Below, piece after piece: positions 37,601 through 43,965 of a stretch of 64,000 nt of DNA; position 1 is the first letter of the stretch, and every line of letters starts with the position of its first letter. The stretch spans positions 6,253,299 to 6,317,298 of the forward strand of contig NZ_CP051167.1 of NCBI RefSeq assembly GCF_012295525.1, in the 5' to 3' direction. Source of the DNA: Oxynema aestuarii AP17. GTDB taxonomy: Bacteria > Cyanobacteriota > Cyanobacteriia > Cyanobacteriales > Laspinemataceae. Made by a program: the position numbers and the translations under genes. The notes under the pieces were generated by a model. It had not been told where the DNA came from. It saw only the letters and a list, made by a program, of their open reading frames with translations, and did not search any database.

Positions 37601-38704
37601 GGGGCATATTACGATTTGGCGTCAGCACTACAACGTCAAGGGCAAAGTAAGGAGGCTGCTACTTACTATCAAAAAGCCAGAGATTTGGGTCTGGAAAATA
37701 TATCGATTAGGACAACAAAGACGGTAGTCAAACCAGATTATTTGCAAAAAGCGCGAGGTTGTGTCGATCGCCAAGAATGGCAAGAAGCTTGTGAGTTATG
37801 CAAACAAGTCCTAGCCTTAGAACCAAAAAACGTTGAAGCTTATAAATTGTTGGCCAATAGTTTTCGGGAATTAGGAAAGCTTCAGGAAGCGATGCAATCT
37901 TATCGCAAAGCCCTATCCCTGCAACCAGAAAATGCAGAACTTTGCCGCCAATTCGGAGATCTGTTAGCCCAACAGCAGGAATGGGAAGCAGTCGTTAGCG
38001 CTTATCGTCGGGCTGTAGAACTCGATCCGAAATTGCCGGGAATGGAGACCAGATTAGCTCATGCTTTTCGAGAACGCGCCCAGTTAGATTTAACCGCAGC
38101 CGCAAGTTTCTATAATCTAGCGATTCAATCGAACGCCTCGCAAATTCAGACCGATCGCCACTTCCTGGAAATTCACCCCGATCGCCCCGACATTTATTTG
38201 ACATTAGGGGATACTTTGGTAAAACAAAAGCGCCCAGATGAGGCAATTTTAATTTATCAAACGGCGATGAACCGATTTCCCGAAAACCCGGAAATCTATT
38301 TACATTTAGGTAAAGCAATGGCTGCCAAAAACGATCGCGTCGGGGCAATGGCTGCTTACCGTCGGGCGATCGCGATCGACCCCAATCATTATTGGTCGCA
38401 TCACCATCTCGGAGATATTTTAGCCGAACAGGGAAAATTACCAGAAGCGATCGCCAGCTATCATCGTGCGATTGAAACGAATCCTTCTCCTTCATTTTGG
38501 CATTATCATAATTTAGGGACAGTTCAAGGGTATTACGGAGAGTGGGAAGAAGCGATCGTCTCTTACTACAAAGCGATCGAGTTAAATCCCAATTATTCTT
38601 GGTCTCATAAAAATTTAGGCGATATTCTCGCCGCCCAAGGTAAAATTGATGAAGCTACTGTCTGTTATCGTCGGGCAATTAAACTTAAACCCAGAATTTT
38701 GTAA
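34697..38704 (+). CDS. TPR - GT61 glycosyltransferase - TPR protein
   Basis: 1335 residues starting at GTG 34697. An N-terminal TPR array (about 1-330; AERCYRQAI, YYNLGVVL and NAYSNLGCLL units) leads to a central glycosyltransferase-61/DUF563 domain (about 400-760) with GAVYFHWMVDILPRWEIL (about 530), YISRANARYRRVLNE (about 637) and APHGSGLTNILFC (about 690). A second TPR array (about 795-1335) has at least a dozen units. Related GT61 enzymes transfer xylose or GlcNAc. TPRs may bind other glycan enzymes. It opens the polysaccharide island and stands before the first TPR-sulfotransferase on the same strand. No membrane segments are evident. Confidence 0.87.
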   Translation: MPNHEQRGTIFYRQGDLVAAERCYRQAIAESGHRPRVYYNLGVVLDAAGKWPQAMAAYHQAIVLKPDDLNAYSNLGCLLVKLGKVSAAIALFRRALALAPNWASLYNNLGQAFQAQAKLGSALAAYIKAIELQPDLAIAYYNAGKIWQSENQHAKALPYFQQVRQLNPTSILADAECGYSLMAQGKLDAAMPYFQQAIAREAHFIQAYCHLVEHRLTLPGREHPQDERDRAQLACTRFLRALQKHPHHPDVYTQFYLIHYHWGNVLFRYGDYQNAEIFYHKALQIDPHCRDIDRREIYRRLGQCLSKQNRLHPRAMVENLATLIPPTRSSLLTGAMSQMSRDIAPTRRSLESTNAAQGHLHPKGIYRHTREWIETTHFQGRDYFPVRFPGSKPPHVQPTPTPDGECAGLNCVPCLQRIARDFSPVHLGWGIQRLAGVAHRFNDNFSGHFIASIPHGRAWVVPQQNSWMVCNCVAIITPDNYLLADVSREYPGTLPGCQKQDTRHPRVFELDAFPPVRKIEGTVALLSGLSGAVYFHWMVDILPRWEILRQGGIDVTQIDYYVINSLEQPFQRETLAALGIPESKIIQSDRFPHIQADTLIVPSFAGHLGWAEPWAIQFLRREFLPLISASDYPGSERIYISRANARYRRVLNEAEVIDFLKTLGFEIIQLESLSFAQQITTFARAKIIVAPHGSGLTNILFCRPGTQIVEWVSPHYVRPYYWQIGQQLKLQHYCLTAEALACCPIRELIYPNPLTEDIWINLNQLEKMMSVAGIIKSIFPGVFPPIQATVNPPISTDLFLQQAETDFRLGNLELAKAACLKALQIDPNSAEACKIMGNLLQEHGQIESARKWYVKALQIDPKLAAAYANLGSLAAQEQQWKLAVTCYQKAIQIDPNFAGAYRNLAKVWTQLKRGKEAAECGYAALCLSPDKFSATACVNLGNTLVQEGLVDRGINCYRRAIELNPKLAGAYYDLASALQRQGQSKEAATYYQKARDLGLENISIRTTKTVVKPDYLQKARGCVDRQEWQEACELCKQVLALEPKNVEAYKLLANSFRELGKLQEAMQSYRKALSLQPENAELCRQFGDLLAQQQEWEAVVSAYRRAVELDPKLPGMETRLAHAFRERAQLDLTAAASFYNLAIQSNASQIQTDRHFLEIHPDRPDIYLTLGDTLVKQKRPDEAILIYQTAMNRFPENPEIYLHLGKAMAAKNDRVGAMAAYRRAIAIDPNHYWSHHHLGDILAEQGKLPEAIASYHRAIETNPSPSFWHYHNLGTVQGYYGEWEEAIVSYYKAIELNPNYSWSHKNLGDILAAQGKIDEATVCYRRAIKLKPRIL

Positions 38705-38786
38705 CCTTCGGTAGTGCCTTCGTTAGCCTTCGATAGGGGGCGTTAGCGACAGCGTAACGCACCGATATGTAAGATTTATTTAAGTA

Positions 38787-38811
38787 GTAGGGTGGGCAAT
38801 GCCCACCCTAC
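38787..38811. repeat. REP palindrome, GTAGGGTGGGCA family
   Basis: Arms GTAGGGTGGGCA and TGCCCACCCTAC around one A: a perfect copy between the GT61 gene and the first sulfotransferase gene. A GCGTAACGCACC sequence at about 38750 belongs to another dispersed repeat. Confidence 0.9.
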
Positions 38812-38877
38812 ATTTACTCCTATAAAAATTTCCGCGAACACACCCTACCCGATTATTACCCAAATCTCATTCTTCCC

Positions 38878-40056
38878 ATGTCCGACTTACTCGATAATCG
38901 CCAAATTACCCATTATCAAAAAGCCCTGCTGATTAAGCCCGATAATCCTCAAGTACACTATAAATTAGGGAAAATCTGGGAAAAATTAGAACAGTGGGAA
39001 AAGGCGAGCGATTGTTATCTACAAGTGATTTCTCTTTACAGAGAATCTAGTCAAATCAAAGATATTTTTGCTAAAGCTTATATCCAATTAATCGAGATTA
39101 GGGAAAAATGTCCGATAGACCAAGCAATTCGGATATACCGTAAATTCGTTGATAAGTACCCAGATTTTTTAATTGCCCATGTTGGTTTGGGGGACTTATT
39201 AACTCAACAAGGAAACTTAGCAGCGGCTATATTTTGTTACAAAAATACAAGTTATCAGCAGCTTTTAGGTTCTCATCCTGAGTTTGTCAAAAATTATTGG
39301 CATCCTGACAATCCCCGTCAGCCTCATTTTTTAATTATTGGCATTGGCAAAGGCGGAACCAGTTCGCTTTATCGTTACCTAGGAAAGCATCCGCAAATTT
39401 TGCCAGCCATTAAAAAAGAAACATTCTTTTTCACCGAAAACATCTCTCAAGGGTTAGACTGGTATTTAGCACATTTCCCACCTATTCCTAAAGACGCTGA
39501 TTTTTTGACAGGAGAAGCGACTCCTTGGTATCTAGTCAGTTTCGACGTTGAGAAACAAGTTGCTAAGTTATTTCCGAATATTAAAATAATCATCTTGTTG
39601 AGAAATCCCGTATTTCGGTCATTCTCTCAATATCAAATGCAACGGAGACTGGGAAAAGAGCATCGGTCATTTTCTGAGGTCATTTCTTCGGAGATGGCAG
39701 CGATAAACAAGTTATCATCTCTGGGAAATGCTGATGGCACCTACTGGCAGACAGAAAAAGGTTGTTTATTATTTAGCCTATACGTTTACTTTATTGAGAA
39801 ATGGATGGCTGTATTTCCCAGGGAACAGTTTTTAATTTTAAAGAGTGAAGACTTTTATGCCAATCCAGCAGTGACCCTGACCCAAGTGTTTGAGTTTTTC
39901 GGAGTGCCGGATTATCCCCTACCAGAATATCCAAATTATAATCCGGGGTCGTACAATCCCATCAGTGATAATTTGCGGCAGAGGTTAGCCGATTTTTTCC
40001 GACCCCACAATCAGAAGTTAGAGCAATATTTGGGGATGAAATTTAATTGGAATTAA
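38878..40056 (+). CDS. TPR-sulfotransferase 1
   Basis: 392 residues. TPR-like helices (about 1-130; HYQKALLIKPDNPQVHYKLG) precede a PAPS-dependent sulfotransferase domain: IIGIGKGGTSSLYRYLGKHP (about 153-172, 5'-phosphosulfate loop with Lys), GEATPWYL (about 210), IIILLRNPVFRSFSQYQMQ (about 236-254, 3'-phosphate site) and the end FFRPHNQKLEQYLGMKFNWN. It would sulfate a sugar hydroxyl in the cytoplasm using PAPS. Paralogous to 47948-49240 and 53812-55251. REP palindromes lie on both sides. Confidence 0.9.
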   Translation: MSDLLDNRQITHYQKALLIKPDNPQVHYKLGKIWEKLEQWEKASDCYLQVISLYRESSQIKDIFAKAYIQLIEIREKCPIDQAIRIYRKFVDKYPDFLIAHVGLGDLLTQQGNLAAAIFCYKNTSYQQLLGSHPEFVKNYWHPDNPRQPHFLIIGIGKGGTSSLYRYLGKHPQILPAIKKETFFFTENISQGLDWYLAHFPPIPKDADFLTGEATPWYLVSFDVEKQVAKLFPNIKIIILLRNPVFRSFSQYQMQRRLGKEHRSFSEVISSEMAAINKLSSLGNADGTYWQTEKGCLLFSLYVYFIEKWMAVFPREQFLILKSEDFYANPAVTLTQVFEFFGVPDYPLPEYPNYNPGSYNPISDNLRQRLADFFRPHNQKLEQYLGMKFNWN

Positions 40057-40072
40057 GTTAATGAATAGGCTT

Positions 40073-40311
40073 TCTCGTTCCCAGGGTCTCCCTGGGAATG
40101 CCAGTCAAGAGGCTCTGCCTCGCGTGAATATTCTCGTTTTTCTCGTTTTTCTCGTTTCTCGTTCCCAGGGTCTCCCTGGGAATGCCAGTCAAGAGGCTCT
40201 GCCTCGCGTGAATATAAATAACCCACTAAAAATCAATTTTTTTCTCGTTCCCAGGGTCTCCCTGGGAATGCCAGTCAAGAGGCTCTGCCTCGCGTGAATA
40301 TAAATAACCCA
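40073..40311. repeat. Three copies of the CTCGTTCCCAGG REP family
   Basis: Copies begin at 40074, 40158 and 40244, about 84-86 bases apart. Each contains two hairpins: CCCAGGGTCTCCCTGGG, and GAGGCTCTGCCTC. The tail AACCCACTAAAAATCAATTT appears after copies 2 and 3; the second occurrence overlaps the last codons of the adjacent RAYT. The same family lies inverted on the other side of the RAYT. Confidence 0.92.
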
Positions 40312-40845
40312 CTAAAAATCAATTTTATCCAAACTTAAAACCCCTGGCTCACCAATATAATTACGATAACTCGAATATCGCCAATGAGCTGGATGGTCTA
40401 CATAGCCACGTCTCAAGGGATTATTGTGAATATACTCTAACTTTTGTCTAAACACTTCGTCACTGAAAATCGCTTGCGGATGAAATCCTTCTTGCCAAAC
40501 TTGATACTCTTGTTCAGTTTTATATTGAAGTTTATAAATTTTTAGCTGTTTTAGTAGCTGATGAAAATTATTCTTTTGAAGCCAATTAATAATCGATCGC
40601 GCCGTAAAGGATTTAAAATTCCCCATCTCCTTAGATAAGTTAGCGGCTGAGACTAATAAATGGAGATGGTTTTCCATAATTACATAACCATATAAGTCTA
40701 ATCGCCGATTATCTTGCATAAACTGGAGAGAATCTAAGATAATTTGAGCAATTTCAATTTGAGAAAATAGCGGGAGCCAATTAACCACTGTGCAGGTGAC
40801 AAAGTGGGGTCGAGTTTCTAGTACATGGTAGCGGCTTCGTGCCAT
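40312..40845 (-). CDS. REP-associated tyrosine transposase (RAYT), copy 1
   Basis: 177 residues of the Y1/HUH superfamily: N-terminal MARSRYHVLETRPHFVTCTV, the metal-binding HUH motif ENHLHLLV (about 59-66), and the tyrosine region LEYIHNNPLRRGYVDHP (about 136-152) followed by HWRYSSYRNY. RAYTs are single-copy domesticated relatives of IS200 TnpA that act on REP hairpins. This one is directly flanked by the CTCGTTCCCAGG palindromes, three on the left and several inverted on the right. No damage is seen. The ATG at 40845 is the natural start. Confidence 0.93.
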   Translation of the reverse strand: MARSRYHVLETRPHFVTCTVVNWLPLFSQIEIAQIILDSLQFMQDNRRLDLYGYVIMENHLHLLVSAANLSKEMGNFKSFTARSIINWLQKNNFHQLLKQLKIYKLQYKTEQEYQVWQEGFHPQAIFSDEVFRQKLEYIHNNPLRRGYVDHPAHWRYSSYRNYIGEPGVLSLDKIDF

Positions 40846-40925
40846 TGTGCGATCGATTGGGTTTTGGTATGTTGTACTAAGCTTTTATATTAGTATTTTT
40901 AGACAAACATTTAATTGATGAACAC

Positions 40926-41478
40926 CGATGAACCACGAGGCAGAGCCTCGCTTGTTGGCATGCCCAGGGAGACCCTGGGAACGAGAATGCAACATTTAAT
41001 CACGATGAACCACGAGGCAGAGCCTCGCTTGTTGGCATTCCCAGGGTCTCCCTGGGAACGAGATTAACGAGATTATTACCTCTGGTTCCTAGGCTGTGCC
41101 TGGGAACCCCGCGCTGGAGGCTCTGCCTCCGGGTCGAAGCAATGACGCCGATACTTACTGGAGGCAGTCGCCATGAAACCACGAGGCAGAGCCTCGCTTA
41201 CTGGCATTCCCAGGGAGACCCTGGGAACGAGAATGCAACATTTAATCACGATGAACCACGAGGCAGAGCCTCGCTTGTTGGCATTCCCAGGGTCTCCCTG
41301 GGAACGAGATTAACGAGATTATTACCTCTGGTTCCTAGGCTGTGCCTGGGAACCCCGCGCTGGAGGCTCTGCCTCCGGGTCGAAGCAATGACGCCGATAC
41401 TTACTGGAGGCAGTCGCCATGAAACCACGAGGCAGAGCCTCGCTTGTTGGCATTCCCAGGGAGACCCTGGGAACGAGA
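40926..41478. repeat. REP array with a 246-bp tandem duplication
   Basis: Copies of the same REP family as 40073-40311, mostly in opposite orientation (GAGGCAGAGCCTC, CCCAGGGAGACCCTGGG), alternating with GTTCCTAGGCTGTGCCTGGG variants. The unit from 40981 recurs from 41227 with a period of 246 bases and near identity, so the array has expanded by tandem duplication. 40846-40925 holds only the RAYT leader. No spacers of CRISPR type are present. Confidence 0.92.
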
Positions 41479-41513
41479 TTTAACGAATATTTAGGGATGC
41501 AATTTGATTGGGA

Positions 41514-43823
41514 TTAGCGGATTTGGTGCTTTTGCAATTCCGCTTCCCTGGCTTCCAGTTCGTCTTGGGTTTGCAATGCGGTTTGCATCCAAGCTTGGGA
41601 TTGGGAGGCAAAAATTTTCGCTTGGGTTTGATTTTGCTGAAGTTGCCAAATTTGGTTTTTATTTTGCACTTCTGATTGGTAAAGTTGCTCGACACAAGTT
41701 AGCAAGAGATGGAGTTGGCGTTGAGTCCATCGGGATACGTCGATTTGCGAGATATATTGACGCAAGTAATATCGTTCTTTGGGCAAGCTTTCTGGGGGAA
41801 TCATTAGGGCAGAATCGGGGTCAGAAAGATAGAGAGGATAAGGATAGTAAGCAATTTCTTGACCTGTGGCGATCGCCGCTGCTAATATCTGCCAATTTAA
41901 CGCCAGTAAATCCCGAACTTCGCAATAGGGAAACTCCCGCAACCACTCCACTGTAAATAAGGCGCATAAATCTTGGGGTTGATTAAATTCCAGTAGCTTG
42001 AGTAACGAACCATCATGGCAGTTGATTACTTGCAAATGTTGCAAATGTTGCAAATCTGACGAATTTTGACCTAATTTCATGTCCCCACAAACCACTGCGA
42101 TCGCATCTGATTCTCCCGCAGCGTTGACTAACTTTTCTACCATTGTGGGCAGGGCAATGCGATCGCTCGCTAATAGCAAGAAATATTCTCCGGTTGCCAG
42201 TTGGACTAACTGATTATAGGCGGCGCCCAAACTTTGATTGTTAGATGCGATAAACTGATAATTGGGATACTGGGTTTTGGCAAGGGCGATCGCCTCTGGA
42301 ATCGGTTCGCTGGCTGGAAGTTGGTAGAGAACAATGATTTCCAAGTTTTCATAAGTTTGTCCGGTCAAACTTTCCAGACAATCCAAGGTTTTTTCACCAT
42401 CGGCAAAGCAAGTGACTCCGACGGTGACGCGGGAATTTTTGGGCGGTTTGGGGGCGGATTTAATGAAAGCTTCACTCATAGATTCAAGTCGGCGATCGAG
42501 TAATGTTTGATTGGTTTTTTCTAAGTAGGGGCGATCGGAAATCGCCGGGGTTTCGGGACGCGCTGAAATAGCTGCAATAATAGAGTCAGAGAGAGATTCT
42601 GCGTCTGTTGGTTGAAACCAGCGTACCCCGTCGGTTCGGGAAATTAAATTTAAAGTTTCGCGGAATCCTCCGGTGTCTGAGACCACTAAACTTACGGGTG
42701 ACTGTCCCATTTCTAACGCTGCATTGGGAAAGTTTTCTTGCCAACTGCACAGGCAAACAATTGGGTTGGGTAGCTGACTGACGAGTTCGATTGCTTGTTG
42801 ACTGGATAAATCCGGTAAAATTTGATAAGCATAGTTTTCTTTTAATGCGCGATCGAGATATTCTTGACTATCCCAGCCTTTCAGTTGGGTCGATTCCAAC
42901 TGGACAATTTTACCGAGAAAAATAATCTCCAGTGTCTCAGTTATATTGGGGTCGAGGGACTGGAGGGCTTCCATAAAAGTACAGAGTCCTTTTCTTTCCT
43001 CTAATCGACCGAAAAATACTAACGGAATTTTTTGGTTATTTTGTAGGGGCGATTCGCGAATCGCCCCTACATTACTTACAATCGGAATAAAATAAGGTAA
43101 ATGAACTGCATGGGATGTTTTCCAGCCATAACTTTCTACCTTAGACTTGAGAAAGTGGGAGGGAAAATAAGTCACATCGGCATTCTCATAAGAATATTGC
43201 TCATAATGATACGCTTGCCAAAACCAATGGGGATGATCCACTGCATATCGATGATTGGTTTCTCGCAACCATTCAAACCCACCATGATCGGTGACTCCAA
43301 CCAGGCAATTCTTGCTGAGTAACCCGGATTTTTTTGCCCGAATCGTGCGATCGCCAAATCCCCAAATTGCCGGAAATTCCACATAAATCACGGCTTCCGG
43401 GAAACTGGCCAAAATTGCCTGAGTAAAGAATAAACAGCAGAAACTTTCATAATCAAACCATTGGGCGATCGTCTGTTCCTGACTTTGGGCTAAAATAGCG
43501 CGGTGAATCGGCTGAAGATTTAACACCTTATCCACTTCGACCGTAGAAAAAATATGCTGAAGATTGGGCAATTGAGATTTTCCCCCAAACTCGGTGTCAT
43601 TCTGGCAAAGTAACAGAATAATGTACCAACCATCGGCGGCTAAATGTTGGCTTAATGCCTGATAATAAGTGCCGATACCACCATTCTGATAAAATCCCTC
43701 AAATTCGCTAGTGGCTAAAATAGCTACTTTTTGGGCAGAAGCATTGAATGTTTCTTGCCATTGAGGTTGAAAATAGACTTGAGAATAGTCAGGGGACAGG
43801 ATATGAGCGAGTAAATTTTTCAT
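41514..43823 (-). CDS. GT4 glycosyltransferase with a GT2-like second domain
   Basis: About 769 residues from ATG 43823 (the open frame begins at 43853). The N-terminal half is GT-B/GT4-like: VAILATSEFEGFYQNGGIGT (start of the glycogen-synthase-type fold), VFFGRLEERKGLCTFMEAL (donor-site loop, about 272-290), ENFPNAALEMGQSPVSLVVS with TGGFRETL. A second domain from about residue 465 begins VTVGVTCFADGEKTLDCL with LTGQTYENLEIIVLYQL, a GT2/GT-A pattern. The C-terminal ~70 residues are Gln-rich coiled coil. A 28-bp palindrome inside the gene encodes VGAIRESPLQ near residue 255-265. Paralogous in its N-terminal half to the next gene. Confidence 0.88.
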   Translation of the reverse strand: MKNLLAHILSPDYSQVYFQPQWQETFNASAQKVAILATSEFEGFYQNGGIGTYYQALSQHLAADGWYIILLLCQNDTEFGGKSQLPNLQHIFSTVEVDKVLNLQPIHRAILAQSQEQTIAQWFDYESFCCLFFTQAILASFPEAVIYVEFPAIWGFGDRTIRAKKSGLLSKNCLVGVTDHGGFEWLRETNHRYAVDHPHWFWQAYHYEQYSYENADVTYFPSHFLKSKVESYGWKTSHAVHLPYFIPIVSNVGAIRESPLQNNQKIPLVFFGRLEERKGLCTFMEALQSLDPNITETLEIIFLGKIVQLESTQLKGWDSQEYLDRALKENYAYQILPDLSSQQAIELVSQLPNPIVCLCSWQENFPNAALEMGQSPVSLVVSDTGGFRETLNLISRTDGVRWFQPTDAESLSDSIIAAISARPETPAISDRPYLEKTNQTLLDRRLESMSEAFIKSAPKPPKNSRVTVGVTCFADGEKTLDCLESLTGQTYENLEIIVLYQLPASEPIPEAIALAKTQYPNYQFIASNNQSLGAAYNQLVQLATGEYFLLLASDRIALPTMVEKLVNAAGESDAIAVVCGDMKLGQNSSDLQHLQHLQVINCHDGSLLKLLEFNQPQDLCALFTVEWLREFPYCEVRDLLALNWQILAAAIATGQEIAYYPYPLYLSDPDSALMIPPESLPKERYYLRQYISQIDVSRWTQRQLHLLLTCVEQLYQSEVQNKNQIWQLQQNQTQAKIFASQSQAWMQTALQTQDELEAREAELQKHQIR
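43043..43070. repeat. Perfect 28-bp palindrome inside a glycosyltransferase gene
   Basis: Arms GTAGGGGCGATTCG and CGAATCGCCCCTAC with no spacer. The same family occurs at 43938-43965. It lies in frame in the coding sequence. Confidence 0.95.
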
Positions 43824-43879
43824 ATTGTTAAGACTTTTTATTAAATAAACCAAATTTCAAATAACCTTGCGTCATCTTG

Positions 43880-43932
43880 CTTAGGGACACGGCATTGCCG
43901 TGTGCTCCTACGGTTGCCGTGTCCTCCTATAT
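43880..43932. repeat. GGACACGGCATTGCCGTGT hairpin
   Basis: A palindrome AGGGACACGGCATTGCCGTG and an adjacent half copy (GGTTGCCGTGTCCTCC) between the two GT4 genes. A related hairpin, GGACACAGCAATGCTGTGTC, is at 55622-55643. Confidence 0.75.
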
Positions 43933-43937
43933 ATGTT

Positions 43938-43965
43938 GTAGGGGTGATTCGCGAATCACCCCTAC
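43938..43965. repeat. Perfect 28-bp palindrome forming the 3' end of the GT4-methyltransferase gene
   Basis: Arms GTAGGGGTGATTCG and CGAATCACCCCTAC. Same family as 43043. The stop codon of the neighbouring gene (TAG, minus strand at 43964-43962) is the outer edge of this palindrome. Confidence 0.93.

Noticed and set aside
40061-40297. 78-residue open frame
   Set aside because: It is a translation of three REP copies (repeated SRSQGLPGNASQEALPRVN) and not a gene.
41000-41428. Two identical 60-residue frames
   Set aside because: They reflect the 246-bp tandem duplication of repeat DNA.
40926-41478. CRISPR array
   Set aside because: Units are long, palindromic and tandem, without regular unique spacers, and no cas gene is near.
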